Source: Bog-473 sp035551835 (lineage in GTDB: Bacteria > Actinomycetota > Acidimicrobiia > Acidimicrobiales > RAAP-2). Taken from it: DNA of 64,000 nt. Both the position numbers and the translations under genes were made by a program. Below, piece after piece: positions 51,232 to 60,732 of the stretch; the stretch's first letter is position 1; every line of letters starts with the position of its first letter. The notes below the pieces were generated by a model that worked only from the letters and a program-made list of their open reading frames with translations, made no database searches and was not told where the DNA came from. The DNA lies in assembly GCA_035551835.1 (NCBI GenBank), contig DASZMN010000029.1, positions 1-64,000 on the forward strand. The letters run 5' to 3'.

Positions 51232-53117
51232 TCGGGCTGGAGGAAGAGGCAGCCCAGTGGGGGCAGGGTCAGGGTCAACGTGTGCGACATGGCGTGGTTG
51301 GGCAAGGGGTGCGACGAGACGCCGCCGAGGTTGCCCGTGCCGCTGCCCCCGTACTCGCCCGCGTCGCTGTTGAGGATCTCGCGCCAGAACCCCCCGCACG
51401 GCACCCCGGCCAGGACGTTGGAGCGCACGACCGGCGTGAAGTTGCACACGACGAGGACCGGGCTCCCCGTCGAGGACAACCGGAGGAAGCTGAGCAGGCT
51501 CGAGTCGGGGTCGTTCGGCTCGGTCCAGCCGAAGCCGCGGGGGTCCGTGTCGAGCTCGTGGAGCGCCGGCACGTCGTACTGCACGCGATTCAGGTCGGTC
51601 ACCAGGCGCAGCACGCCGTCGTGGGGGGCGATCCCGGCGAGGGCCCAGTCGAGCTGGCCGTCGTGGTCCCATTCGTGCCGTTGCGCGAGCTCGTTGCCCA
51701 TGAACAGGAGCGTCTTGCCCGGGGTCGCGGACTGGTAGGCGTACAGCAGGCGCAGGTTGGCGAAGCGTTGCCAGTCGTCCCCGGGCATCTTGGTGAGCAT
51801 CGAGCCCTTACCGTGGACCACCTCGTCGTGGGAGAGCGGGAGCGTGAAGTTCTCGCTGTAGGCGTACACGCTCCTGAACGTGAGCTCGCCGTGGTGGTGG
51901 CGCCGGTGGATCGGATCGCGCGCCATGTACTCGAGCGTGTCGTGCATCCACCCCATGTCCCACTTGAGGCCGAAGCCGATCCCGCCGAACTCGACGGGCC
52001 GGGACACCCCGGGGAACGCGGTCGACTCCTCGGCGAAGGTCTGGACGTCGGGGTGGTCACCGTAGATCCCCGTGTTCAGCTGCCGCAGGAACGCGATGGC
52101 CTCGAGGTTCTCCCGACCGCCCTCGGCGTTGGGCAGCCACTCCCCGGGATGCCGGGAGTAATCGAGATAGAGCATGGAGGCCACGGCGTCCACGCGCAGC
52201 CCGTCGGCGTGGTACTCGGAGAGCCAGTGCTCGGCCGACGAGGCGAGGAAGCTGCGCACCTCGTGCCTTCCGTAGTTGAAGATGAGGCTCTTCCAGTCCG
52301 GGTGGAAGCCGAGGCGCGGGTCGGCGTGCTCGAAGAGGTGGGTCCCGTCGAATTGCGCCAGCGCGAAGGCGTCGGAGGGGAAGTGCGAGGGCACCCAGTC
52401 GAGGATCACCCCGATGCCGGCGCAGTGCAAGCGGTCGATCAACGCCATCAGGTCCTGGGGATCGCCGTAGCGCCGGGTCGGGGCGAAGAACCCCGTCGTC
52501 TGGTAGCCCCAGGACCCGTAGAAGGGGTGCTCCATGAGGGGCATGAACTCCACGTGGGTGAACCCGCACCGCCGGACGTGCTCGATCAGGGGCTCGGCCA
52601 GGCCGGCGTACCCGAGGAACTGGCCGGAGTCGTCGCGGCGCCAGCTGCCGGCGTGCACCTCGTAGATGGCCATCGGCGCATCGAGCGCCATGCGCTGGCG
52701 GCGGGAGCGCATCCATTCGCCGTCGCCCCACTCGTAGGCGAGGTCCCAGATCACCGAGCCGGTGCGCGGCGGCACCTCGGTGCAGCGGGCGAACGGGTCG
52801 GCCTTCTGGAGGACCTCGCCGCTCGACGTGGTGACGGCGAATTTGTAGACCTGCCCCGGGTGTGCCGACGTCATATTCCCCTCCCAGATGCCCGACACGC
52901 CGCGCGGCCGCAGGGGGTCGGCCGAGGCGTTCCAGGAGTTGAAGTCCCCGATCACGCCGACGGCGCGGGCGTTGGGCGCCCAGACGGCGAAGCGGGTGCC
53001 GCCCCCGGGCCCGGGATGCGCGCCGAGCTTGTCGCCCAGCCGGCGGTGCGTACCCTCGTTGAACCAGTACAGGTCCTCCTCGGTGAGGTCGGTGACCGCA
53101 AGCCGCGTCGCCGTCAC
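51228..53117 (-). CDS. glgB: 1,4-alpha-glucan branching enzyme GlgB
   Basis: 629 aa from GTG 53117, overlapping malQ. N-terminal CBM48 (GTRFAVWAPNARAVGVIGDF then NSWNASADPLRP), without the extra N1 module of longer forms. GH13_9 barrel: GVILDWVPSHFPSDA (region I), DGLRVDAVASMLYLDYSR (nucleophile Asp), TFAEESTAFPGVSRP (acid/base Glu), LSHDEVVHGKGSMLTKMPGD (region IV). Makes alpha-1,6 branches on the glucan built by GlgE. In mycobacteria glgB and glgE are also adjacent. Complete. Confidence 0.95.
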   Translation of the reverse strand: MTATRLAVTDLTEEDLYWFNEGTHRRLGDKLGAHPGPGGGTRFAVWAPNARAVGVIGDFNSWNASADPLRPRGVSGIWEGNMTSAHPGQVYKFAVTTSSGEVLQKADPFARCTEVPPRTGSVIWDLAYEWGDGEWMRSRRQRMALDAPMAIYEVHAGSWRRDDSGQFLGYAGLAEPLIEHVRRCGFTHVEFMPLMEHPFYGSWGYQTTGFFAPTRRYGDPQDLMALIDRLHCAGIGVILDWVPSHFPSDAFALAQFDGTHLFEHADPRLGFHPDWKSLIFNYGRHEVRSFLASSAEHWLSEYHADGLRVDAVASMLYLDYSRHPGEWLPNAEGGRENLEAIAFLRQLNTGIYGDHPDVQTFAEESTAFPGVSRPVEFGGIGFGLKWDMGWMHDTLEYMARDPIHRRHHHGELTFRSVYAYSENFTLPLSHDEVVHGKGSMLTKMPGDDWQRFANLRLLYAYQSATPGKTLLFMGNELAQRHEWDHDGQLDWALAGIAPHDGVLRLVTDLNRVQYDVPALHELDTDPRGFGWTEPNDPDSSLLSFLRLSSTGSPVLVVCNFTPVVRSNVLAGVPCGGFWREILNSDAGEYGGSGTGNLGGVSSHPLPNHAMSHTLTLTLPPLGCLFLQPE

Positions 53118-55174
53118 GTGGCGTCTCCGGTGCGCTCGAGCACGCGGCAGACGGCGGCGACGTCGGGGTCGGCGCGGATCTCCTCGAGCGAGCGGGCGCT
53201 GCGCCTCCGCCAATTCCCGGCTCCGGGTCCGGTGCCGGGATGGTTCTGGGCCACGCGCTCGCCCCAGACGTCCTCCAGGTCGACCAGCACGAGGTCGGCC
53301 GGGCCGCGGGCGAGGTGGGCCAGGCAGCCCCCGAGGGCCTCGAGGGTGCCGGCGCCGTCCGCGGGCGCGCCGGCGTCCCGAACGAGGCCCAGCTTGCCGA
53401 GCAGCCGGCGGCGCCAGTCGGCCCTCTCGGCGCGGGCCGCGCTCGCCGCGTCGGGCGAGAGCAGCCCGGCGCGCTCGCGCTCGGTGATGTCGTCTCCCGC
53501 CAAGAAGGCAGCGAACGTCGGCAGGTCATGGGTGCCGAGCGCGGCCAGGGCGCGGCGCGGGGGCTCGGGGAGCGGCTCGGCCACGGTGGACTCGAACTGG
53601 AAGACCCAGGTGCGCAGCATCTTGTCGCGGGCCATGCGGCGCCGCACTGTTGCGGGCACGGTGCCGAGGTCCTCGCCCACGACGGCCGAGCCCCTGCGGT
53701 CGGCCCCGATGCACACCAGCGCGTGCAGCTCGTCGGCCGGGTACGACACGTAGGTCCCCTCGCGAGCCGAGAAACCCTCCGGGATCATGTACAGCCGCTC
53801 GAGGCCCATGACGTGGTCGACGCGGAGGCACTCGGCGTGCCGGAAGGCCCGGTCCAGGGCGGCGATGAGATAGCGGTAGCCGTCCTCGCGCATCCGTTCG
53901 GGATGCAGCGGGTGGAAGCCCCAGGCCTGACCCTCGGCGAAGAACAGGTCCGGTGGTGCCCCGCCTTCGACGCCGGACATGAACGACGGCGGCGACCAAA
54001 CCGGGTCGAAGCCGTCGGGGTGCGAGCCGATGGGGAAGTCGGCGTACAGGCCGGCCGCCGCGCCGGCGAACGACAGCTGCTGGGCGGCCGCCCACTGGCA
54101 ATAGAGGTGGTAGCCGGTACGGGCGGCGCTCGGCTCGCCGCCCGGACCCGGCCCGGCGTCCTCTCGGGCGGCGCGAAACCGTGCGTAGGCGACCAGCTCG
54201 GGGTGGGCGCGGGCGAACTGTTGGAGCTCGCGCAACCGGTCCGGCAACGTCCCGGCGCAGAGGGTGCGCGCCATCGGCTCGAGGACCTGGCGCTTCAGCC
54301 GCGCCACCTCCTCGTACTCGACGAGGCGCGACGCGTGCAGCGCCGAGAGACGGGCCCGCAAGCTGCGGGAGCTGAGCAGGTCTCGGGCCTCGGGGGTGGC
54401 CGCCAGCTCGGGGAGGCCGGTGGGGTCGATGAACAGCTCGTTGTACGCCAGCCGGCTCACCGGCAGATACGGGCTGGGGTCGGCGGGCACCGCGTCGAGG
54501 AGGGCGGGGTACAGCGGGAGCGTGCCCACCAACCCGATGCCCTGCTCGGTGACCCATCGGCCGAGCCGTCCCAGGTCGGTGTAGCTCCCGGTCCCCCAGT
54601 CGTCGTCGCTGCGGACGGCGTGGAGGGGGAGGAAGGCGATCGACGCGCGCCGCGGCGCCGGGCACTTCGGTGTGGCCAGGACGAGCGCGGACGTCGGCGG
54701 TCCCGCTCCTTCCAGCGTGACCCGGTGGTAGCCCGGCGGGAGGGGATCGAGCGCGAGAGCGCCGAGGTCGACGGCATGGCGCACGTAGCGGACGCCCTCG
54801 ACGGCGGTGGCGTCATCCACCCGAACCTCCACGTTGGCCAGCGTGTCGCGCCGGGTGGTCCCGTCCTCGAGCTCGAGGGAGAGCCATACCTCCTGGGGGT
54901 CCGTGCCCGCCGGCAGCGTCGCGGTGGTCGTCCCGGGCCCGGCGATGCGGTGCACGAGCACCGGCTCGAGCGGGCGCCGGGCGGCGGCCCGTCGCTCTTC
55001 GCGCCACGCCGCCGCCGCGTCGGACGGATCGCGTAACGGCACGCCGAGCGCCTGCAACACCGCCACGACGACCTCGTCGGGCGCGCGCCTGGTCACGCCG
55101 TCGACGTCGGTGTAGCGGGTGTGCACGCCGTGGCGGACGGCGAGCGCCGCCAGCTCGGGCCTCGAGGCCCTCAC
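53114..55174 (-). CDS. malQ: 4-alpha-glucanotransferase (amylomaltase MalQ)
   Basis: 686 aa from GTG 55174, overlapping the treS-mak stop (GTGA). An N-terminal helical part (residues 1-140) typical of long actinobacterial MalQ precedes the GH77 barrel: SIAFLPLHAVRSDDDWGTGS, HAECLRVDHVMGLERLYMIP (nucleophile Asp), SAVVGEDLGTVPATVRRRM (acid/base Glu) and ALGTHDLPTFAAF (stabilising Asp). Rearranges alpha-1,4-glucans, supplying chains long enough for TreY and GlgE. The frame is open to 56503, but that extra part lies over treS-mak in another frame and is rejected. Confidence 0.92.
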   Translation of the reverse strand: MRASRPELAALAVRHGVHTRYTDVDGVTRRAPDEVVVAVLQALGVPLRDPSDAAAAWREERRAAARRPLEPVLVHRIAGPGTTTATLPAGTDPQEVWLSLELEDGTTRRDTLANVEVRVDDATAVEGVRYVRHAVDLGALALDPLPPGYHRVTLEGAGPPTSALVLATPKCPAPRRASIAFLPLHAVRSDDDWGTGSYTDLGRLGRWVTEQGIGLVGTLPLYPALLDAVPADPSPYLPVSRLAYNELFIDPTGLPELAATPEARDLLSSRSLRARLSALHASRLVEYEEVARLKRQVLEPMARTLCAGTLPDRLRELQQFARAHPELVAYARFRAAREDAGPGPGGEPSAARTGYHLYCQWAAAQQLSFAGAAAGLYADFPIGSHPDGFDPVWSPPSFMSGVEGGAPPDLFFAEGQAWGFHPLHPERMREDGYRYLIAALDRAFRHAECLRVDHVMGLERLYMIPEGFSAREGTYVSYPADELHALVCIGADRRGSAVVGEDLGTVPATVRRRMARDKMLRTWVFQFESTVAEPLPEPPRRALAALGTHDLPTFAAFLAGDDITERERAGLLSPDAASAARAERADWRRRLLGKLGLVRDAGAPADGAGTLEALGGCLAHLARGPADLVLVDLEDVWGERVAQNHPGTGPGAGNWRRRSARSLEEIRADPDVAAVCRVLERTGDAT

Positions 55175-58100
55175 GGTTCGGAGTCCAAGATGTCGAGGAT
55201 GCCGCGCGCGGGGATGTCGACCCAGGTCGGTCTCGTGTTCACCTCGTAGCTGAGCTCGTACATCGCCTTCTCCAGACGGAAGAAGTCCAGCAGCTGTGCC
55301 AGCTCGTCGCTGCCGGTCGGCAGGTACCGGCTCTGGCCCGCGACCTCCAAGTAGCTGTCGAGGAAGCGAGCGGAGACCGAGCGGTGCCAGAGCCCCAGCC
55401 ATTCGTGGTAGCTGGTCTCGGGGCCCTGGTCGACGGTGGAGCCGAACTCCAGATCGATCCGTAGCGCCGCGGCCTGTCCGGCGTAGTGCAGCGAGCGGAT
55501 CATGCCGGCGAGGTCGAACGCGGCCGGCCGCTTGAGACGCCTCCACCCGAGCGACCGGCTCGGCTCGCCCTCGAAGTCGATGATGACGAAGTCCTTGCCG
55601 GTCCACAGCACCTGCCCGAGGTGGTAGTCGCCGTGGCAACGGATCCGGTAGGCCTCTGCCGTGGTCGCGCTGAAGCGCCGGAGCCGATCGACGATCGCAG
55701 CCTCGTGCCGCACCACCCGCGCGACGAGTGGGGAGTCGATGCCCTGCGACGCGACGTCGCGCAGGACCTGGCGGGTCAGGCTGCGCGCCCCGTGGAACAG
55801 CGCCTGGCGGTCGAGCGACGTCAGCGGGTCCGGGGCGAAGGCGGGGTCCCGGTCGTCCGAGGTGAGCGCGAGGTGCAGCTCGGCGGTGCGCTGGCCCAAC
55901 AGCGAGGCCCACTCCAGGTGCGGCCCGACGACGGGGTGCACCGCCTCGGTGTCGCGGTCGGGCGTGGGGGCGACGCCGATGTCGGTGCCGTTGGTGAGGG
56001 CCTCCTCGAGCCCGTGGGCCAGGGCGTCGACGACGTAGTCCCACCCGTCGTCCTCGTTGAGCACGTACTCCTCGAGCATGGCGATCGTGGCCGTTTGGGC
56101 GCCGGGCCCCGGCGTGCGGTACTCGATGCTGCCGCCCAGCCTCGGCACGTGGGCCAGCCGGGCCCGCTCGCTGAGGAAGCGGCCGATCTCGACGCCGGGG
56201 TTGATGCCGTCCTCCACCCGGCGGATGAACTTCATGATCGCTTCGTCTCCGAGCATCACCGACGAGTTGGACTGCTCCGCGTTCAGGGGCGTCGTCGGGC
56301 AGTCCTGGCGCAGGCAGTTGTTGAACCGGCGCAGGCTTGGTGCGGGTACGCCCGCGAGCTGCCCGACGTTCCCGGCGAGGGACCGCCGGCGCGCCAGCAG
56401 GTCCGCCATCGCCCGGACGAAGGCCGGCGCGTGCACCGCGTCCACCAGCGTGCCCTCCTCGGAACGCGAGCGCACGTCGGCCACCATCGCCTCGGGATGC
56501 CACTTCTTCATCTCCTCCGCCTCGAGGCCGACGAGATGGGCGACCGGGACGAGGTAGCGCTCCGGCGGCCCGTGGTCCAGCTCCAGCTGCACGACGAGGA
56601 CGCTGGCCACGGGGGACTGGGGCTCCCGCGCGCCGTTGCCGTTGCGCGACGCGGCGGGATCCGGGACGGGGACGGCGTCGAGCACGCTGGCGGACATGAT
56701 GGCGCGGGTCTTCTGGCCGAACCAGCGGCGCTCGGCGATATAGGAGGGGAGCCAGGCCTCGAACTGGCGCTTGGCGAGACCCGAGAACAGCGTGTCCCAG
56801 CGACCCGGGACCGAGAAGGTCGGGCGCTCCGGCCGGAGGCTGGCCGGTTCGCGCTCGAGCGAGAACCAGTAGAACCCGTGGGGACCCAGGGTCACGAAGT
56901 AGGGCAGCTCACCGACCGGCGGGAATTCCTGGTTGCCCGACAGCTCGACCGGGACCGCACCGCGGAATTCGGACAGGTCGAGCTGCGCGCACTGCACGTG
57001 ACGCGAGAGGTTGAAGACGCACAGGATGCGCTCGTCCTCGTACCGGCGGATGAAGGCGAACACCTTGCGGTTGTCGGGATAGAGGATCTCGAGGCTGCCG
57101 CGTCCGAAGGCCTGGTAGCGCTGGCGCAGCGCGATCAGGCGCTTCATCCACCAGAGCAACGAGTTCGGGTTCTCCAGCTGGGCCTCGACGTTGATCGCCT
57201 GCGAGTGGTACTCGGAGTCGATGATCACCGGGAGGTAGAGGCGCTGCGGGTTGGCGGCGGAGAATCCGGCGTTGCGGTCGCTGTTCCACTGCATGGGGGT
57301 GCGGACCCCGTTGCGATCGCCCAGGTAGATGTTGTCGCCCATGCCGATTTCGTCGCCGTAGTAGATGATCGGGGTGCCGGGCATGGAGAACAGCAGCCCG
57401 TTCATCATCTCAATGAGCGTGCGGTCGTTGCCGAGCAGTGGCGCCAGGCGGCGGCGTATGCCGACGTTCACCCGGGCCTGGGGGTCCTGGGCGTAGACGC
57501 GGTACATGTAGTCCCGCTCCTCGTCGGTCACCATCTCGAGGGTCAGCTCGTCGTGGTTGCGCAGGAACAAGGCCCACTGGCAGTCGGGCGGCGTGGTCGG
57601 CATCTCCGAGAGGATGTCCACCATCGGGAAGCGGTCCTCCTGGCGCGCCGCCATGAACATCCGCGGCATGAGGGGGAAGTGGAACGCCATGTGGCACGTG
57701 TCCCCCTTGCCCATGTAGGCCACCGCGTCCTCGGGCCACTGGTTCGCCTCGGCGAGGAGCATGCGGTCCTCGAACCGCTCGTCGATGTGGGCGCGTAGGT
57801 GCCGGAGGAACTCGAAGGTCTCGGGCAGGTTCTCGCACGAGGTGCCCTCCCGCGCGTACAAGTAGGGCACCGCGTCGAGGCGCAGCCCGTCCACTCCCAT
57901 GGACAGCCAGAAGTCGACGACGTCGAGCATGGCCTGCCGCACGCTGGCGTTGTCGTAGTTGAGGCTCGGCTGGTGCGAATAGAACCGGTGCCAGTAGTGG
58001 GCGCCGGCCACCGGGTCGAAGGTCCAGTTGGAGGTCTCGAAGTCCTTGAAGATCACCCGGGCCCCGGCGAAGCGGTCGGGCGTGTCGCTCCAGAGGTAGA

Positions 58101-58533
58101 AGTCCCGGTAATTGGAGCCGGGGCGGGCGTGCCGGGCCCGCTGGAACCACGGGTGTTCGTCCGAGGTGTGGGCGAGCACGAGCTCGGTGATCACCCGCAG
58201 GCCGCGGCGGTGCGCCTCGCGTAGGAAGAGCCGGAAGTCGCGCAGGTTGCCGTAGGACGGGTGGACCTGCCGGTAGTCCGAGATGTCGTACCCGTCGTCG
58301 CGCAACGGGGAGGGGTAGAAGGGAAGGAGCCACAGCGTGGTGACGCCGAGGCCTTGGAGGTAGTCGAGCTTCTCGACGAGCCCCTTGAAGTCACCGATGC
58401 CGTCACCGTTGCCATCGGAGAAGGCGCGCACGTGGGTCTCGTAAAAGACGCCGTCCTTGTACCAGAGCGGATGGGATGCCGCACCCACGACGGCCTCGAG
58501 CCGGCGCTCCCTCAGCACGTCGGTGGTCGTCAT
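55171..58533 (-). CDS. treS: Trehalose synthase-maltokinase fusion (TreS-Mak)
   Basis: 1120 aa from ATG 58533, overlapping glgE (ATGA). Residues about 1-565 are GH13_16 trehalose synthase: YETHVRAFSDGNGDGIGDFK, GLRLDAVPYLYAREG (nucleophile Asp220), LLAEANQWPEDAVAYMG (Glu262), ALFLRNHDELTLEMVTDEE (region IV). Residues about 590-1120 are maltokinase: WLPSYIAERRWFGQKTRAI at the start, and RIRCHGDYHLGQVLWTGKDF followed by VIIDFEGEPSRSLGWRR with catalytic Asp and metal ligands. TreS isomerises trehalose and maltose; Mak phosphorylates maltose, the substrate of GlgE. In mycobacteria the two are separate polypeptides in a complex, so the fusion fixes this coupling. Complete in both halves. Confidence 0.95.
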   Translation of the reverse strand: MTTTDVLRERRLEAVVGAASHPLWYKDGVFYETHVRAFSDGNGDGIGDFKGLVEKLDYLQGLGVTTLWLLPFYPSPLRDDGYDISDYRQVHPSYGNLRDFRLFLREAHRRGLRVITELVLAHTSDEHPWFQRARHARPGSNYRDFYLWSDTPDRFAGARVIFKDFETSNWTFDPVAGAHYWHRFYSHQPSLNYDNASVRQAMLDVVDFWLSMGVDGLRLDAVPYLYAREGTSCENLPETFEFLRHLRAHIDERFEDRMLLAEANQWPEDAVAYMGKGDTCHMAFHFPLMPRMFMAARQEDRFPMVDILSEMPTTPPDCQWALFLRNHDELTLEMVTDEERDYMYRVYAQDPQARVNVGIRRRLAPLLGNDRTLIEMMNGLLFSMPGTPIIYYGDEIGMGDNIYLGDRNGVRTPMQWNSDRNAGFSAANPQRLYLPVIIDSEYHSQAINVEAQLENPNSLLWWMKRLIALRQRYQAFGRGSLEILYPDNRKVFAFIRRYEDERILCVFNLSRHVQCAQLDLSEFRGAVPVELSGNQEFPPVGELPYFVTLGPHGFYWFSLEREPASLRPERPTFSVPGRWDTLFSGLAKRQFEAWLPSYIAERRWFGQKTRAIMSASVLDAVPVPDPAASRNGNGAREPQSPVASVLVVQLELDHGPPERYLVPVAHLVGLEAEEMKKWHPEAMVADVRSRSEEGTLVDAVHAPAFVRAMADLLARRRSLAGNVGQLAGVPAPSLRRFNNCLRQDCPTTPLNAEQSNSSVMLGDEAIMKFIRRVEDGINPGVEIGRFLSERARLAHVPRLGGSIEYRTPGPGAQTATIAMLEEYVLNEDDGWDYVVDALAHGLEEALTNGTDIGVAPTPDRDTEAVHPVVGPHLEWASLLGQRTAELHLALTSDDRDPAFAPDPLTSLDRQALFHGARSLTRQVLRDVASQGIDSPLVARVVRHEAAIVDRLRRFSATTAEAYRIRCHGDYHLGQVLWTGKDFVIIDFEGEPSRSLGWRRLKRPAAFDLAGMIRSLHYAGQAAALRIDLEFGSTVDQGPETSYHEWLGLWHRSVSARFLDSYLEVAGQSRYLPTGSDELAQLLDFFRLEKAMYELSYEVNTRPTWVDIPARGILDILDSEP

Positions 58534-60632
58534 GGCGCGGACGGTTGGGTCACGGCGAAGATGTGGCACGGCACGTCGTCAGGGTCGAGCTTGACGAAGT
58601 TGGTCGCCCCCTCCCAGACGTAGCGGGCGTCGGTCAGGAGATCGTGCATCACGTAGGACGCACCCTCCGCAAGGCCGAGCTCGTCGAGGTCGAGCGTGAC
58701 CCAGCCCGACTGGGGGAAGTGGTGGTCGAGGTTGACCAGGACGACGATGGCGTCCCGCCCGTCGGCGGTGTCCCGCACCTTGGAGTAGGCGGTGATCCGG
58801 CCGTTGTCGATGTGGTGGAAGGCCAAGGTGTCGTTGAACTGCAGGGCGACGTGGTCGCGCCGGATCCGGTTCACGAGACCGATGAAGGGCGCGAGGCTGA
58901 GCGGGCTCTCGAGGTCCCACGAGCGCACCTCGTACTTCTCGGAGCGCAGGTACTCCTCGGAGTCCCGGTGTCGGGCCAGGTGTTCGCGGAGCTCGAAGGC
59001 CGGGCCGTAGATCCCGTAGGTCGCGCTGAGGGTGGCGGCCAGGACCAGGCGGGAGAGAAAGGCGGCCCGGCCGCCGGACTGGAGCTCCTCGCTCAGGATG
59101 TCCGGCGTGTTCGGCCACAGGTTGGGCCGGAAGTAGTCGGCCACCTCCGAGCGGGTGAGCTCGGTCATGTAGGTCTCGAGCTCCCATTTCGTGGTGCGCC
59201 AGGTGAAGTAGGTGTAGGACTGCGTGAACCCGATCCGCGCCAGGTGCTCCATCACCCGGGGCCGGGTGAACGCCTCGGACAAGAAGATCAGGTCGGGCGC
59301 CTCGGACCGCAGCGTGGCCAGCAACCACTCCCAGAAGGCGAACGGCTTCGTGTGCGGGTTGTCCACCCGGAACACCTTCACGCCGTGGCCGACCCAGAAC
59401 CGCACGACGTCGAGCAACGCGGCCCACAGACCCGGCCAGTCGCTGCCGCCGAAATCGAACGGGTAGATGTCCTCGTAGCGCTTGGGCGGGTTCTCGGCGT
59501 AGCGGATGCTGCCGTCGGGGCGGTGGCGGAACCATTCGGGGTGCTCCCGCACCCACGGATGATCGGGCGAGGCCTGGAAGGCGAGGTCGATGGCCACGTC
59601 GATGCCCCGCCGCGCCGCGTCGGCGACCAGGTCCTCGAAGTCGCGCATCGTGCCGAGGTCGGGATGGAGCGAGGTGTGGCCGCCTGCCGGCGCCCCGATG
59701 GCCCACGGGCTGCCGGGGTCGCCGGGCTCCGGGTTGACGGCACCGTCGCGGCCCTTGCGCGCGATCAGCCCGATCGGGTGGACGGGCGGCAGGTACAGCA
59801 CGTCGAACCCCATCTGCTCGACGTAGTCCAGCCTCGCCCGCACGTCGGCGAAGGTGCCGTGATGGTTCGGATCCGACGAGGCCGAGCGGGGGAACATCTC
59901 GTACCAGGCGGCGAAGCGGGCCTTCGGAGCTTCGGCGAGCACCGAGTAGACGGGCGACGTGGTGGCCGAGCGCGGGTCAGCCAGCTCTCCCATGAGCCGG
60001 CCGAGCCGCGCCGAGAAGAGCACGTCCGCCAGGGTCCGGTCCGGCCCCGGCGGTGCCTCCAGCGCCCAGCGCGCCAGCTCGTCGGGGACGTCGGTCTCGA
60101 GCCCACGCACGCCGGTGCGCACGGCCCCGGCCAGCGCTGCCAGCATGCGGCCGTCGCTGGCGCGCGCCCGCGACGCGGCGCCATCGATCAATTCGCCGCC
60201 GACGACCAGCTCCGTCGTCAGGTCGTGTCCCGCCGCCGCCCGGGCGGCGAGGTCGCGCGACCAGGTGGCGAATTGATCCACCCGGGCCCGGACCGAGAAG
60301 CGGTAGAACCCCCTCGCCTGCACCGGCAGCTCGCCCAGCCAGCGGTCGTCGTAGAGCGGGCGCATGGGCGCGGTGTCCCACTTCGAGCTCGATGCGTGCC
60401 GGTACCGCAACTCGACGAACAGGGTGTCGTGCCCGTCGACGAAGGCGTCGGCCGAAATTTTGAGCAGCTCGCCCTCCGTCGTCTTGGCGGCGCGGGCCCC
60501 GGCATCCACCTGGGGGCGCACGCCGCGCACCACCGGGCGGGCCCATTCAGAGGGAAGGGGAAGGGGGGCCTTGGTCCTGGTCGGGTCGCCCACCTCAGCG
60601 TCGGGTCGGTTCTTTTGGCGGGGCGTCGCCAT
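58530..60632 (-). CDS. glgE: Maltose-1-phosphate maltosyltransferase GlgE
   Basis: 700 aa. ATG 60632 has GAAGGAGGT 12 bases upstream, rather far; an earlier start at 60686 is possible. An N-terminal beta domain is followed by GH13_3: a WYEMFPRSASSDPNHHGTF segment, DVLYLPPVHPIG, VAIDLAFQASPDHPWV, VKVFRVDNPHTKPFAFWEW (nucleophile Asp424) and IFLSEAFTRPRVM (acid/base Glu453). Transfers maltose from alpha-maltose-1-phosphate to the non-reducing end of alpha-1,4-glucan. First gene of the eight-gene minus-strand operon; its product depends on the Mak domain encoded next. Confidence 0.95.
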   Translation of the reverse strand: MATPRQKNRPDAEVGDPTRTKAPLPLPSEWARPVVRGVRPQVDAGARAAKTTEGELLKISADAFVDGHDTLFVELRYRHASSSKWDTAPMRPLYDDRWLGELPVQARGFYRFSVRARVDQFATWSRDLAARAAAGHDLTTELVVGGELIDGAASRARASDGRMLAALAGAVRTGVRGLETDVPDELARWALEAPPGPDRTLADVLFSARLGRLMGELADPRSATTSPVYSVLAEAPKARFAAWYEMFPRSASSDPNHHGTFADVRARLDYVEQMGFDVLYLPPVHPIGLIARKGRDGAVNPEPGDPGSPWAIGAPAGGHTSLHPDLGTMRDFEDLVADAARRGIDVAIDLAFQASPDHPWVREHPEWFRHRPDGSIRYAENPPKRYEDIYPFDFGGSDWPGLWAALLDVVRFWVGHGVKVFRVDNPHTKPFAFWEWLLATLRSEAPDLIFLSEAFTRPRVMEHLARIGFTQSYTYFTWRTTKWELETYMTELTRSEVADYFRPNLWPNTPDILSEELQSGGRAAFLSRLVLAATLSATYGIYGPAFELREHLARHRDSEEYLRSEKYEVRSWDLESPLSLAPFIGLVNRIRRDHVALQFNDTLAFHHIDNGRITAYSKVRDTADGRDAIVVLVNLDHHFPQSGWVTLDLDELGLAEGASYVMHDLLTDARYVWEGATNFVKLDPDDVPCHIFAVTQPSAP

Positions 60633-60704
60633 GCGGTGCGCTGTACCTCCTTCTCGCTTTGGCCCTACCCGACCCAGATTGGGCATAAACGGCCATGTCC
60701 CTCA

Positions 60705-60721
60705 CACGCCCATGTGGCGTG
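60705..60721 (-). terminator. Hairpin between the GT2 gene and glgE
   Basis: CACGCC-CATGT-GGCGTG forms a perfect 6-base stem 12 bases beyond the stop of the family-2 glycosyltransferase. It may end that transcript, so glgE would need its own promoter in the remaining 70 bases. No clear -35/-10 pair is seen there. Confidence 0.45.
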
Positions 60722-60732
60722 GGCGAGCAGCG

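Noticed and set aside
55175..56503. Upstream extension of the malQ frame
   Set aside because: It overlaps the end of treS-mak in another frame, has low-complexity Arg/Gly composition and no GH77 similarity; GTG 55174 fits a GTGA overlap like the other junctions.
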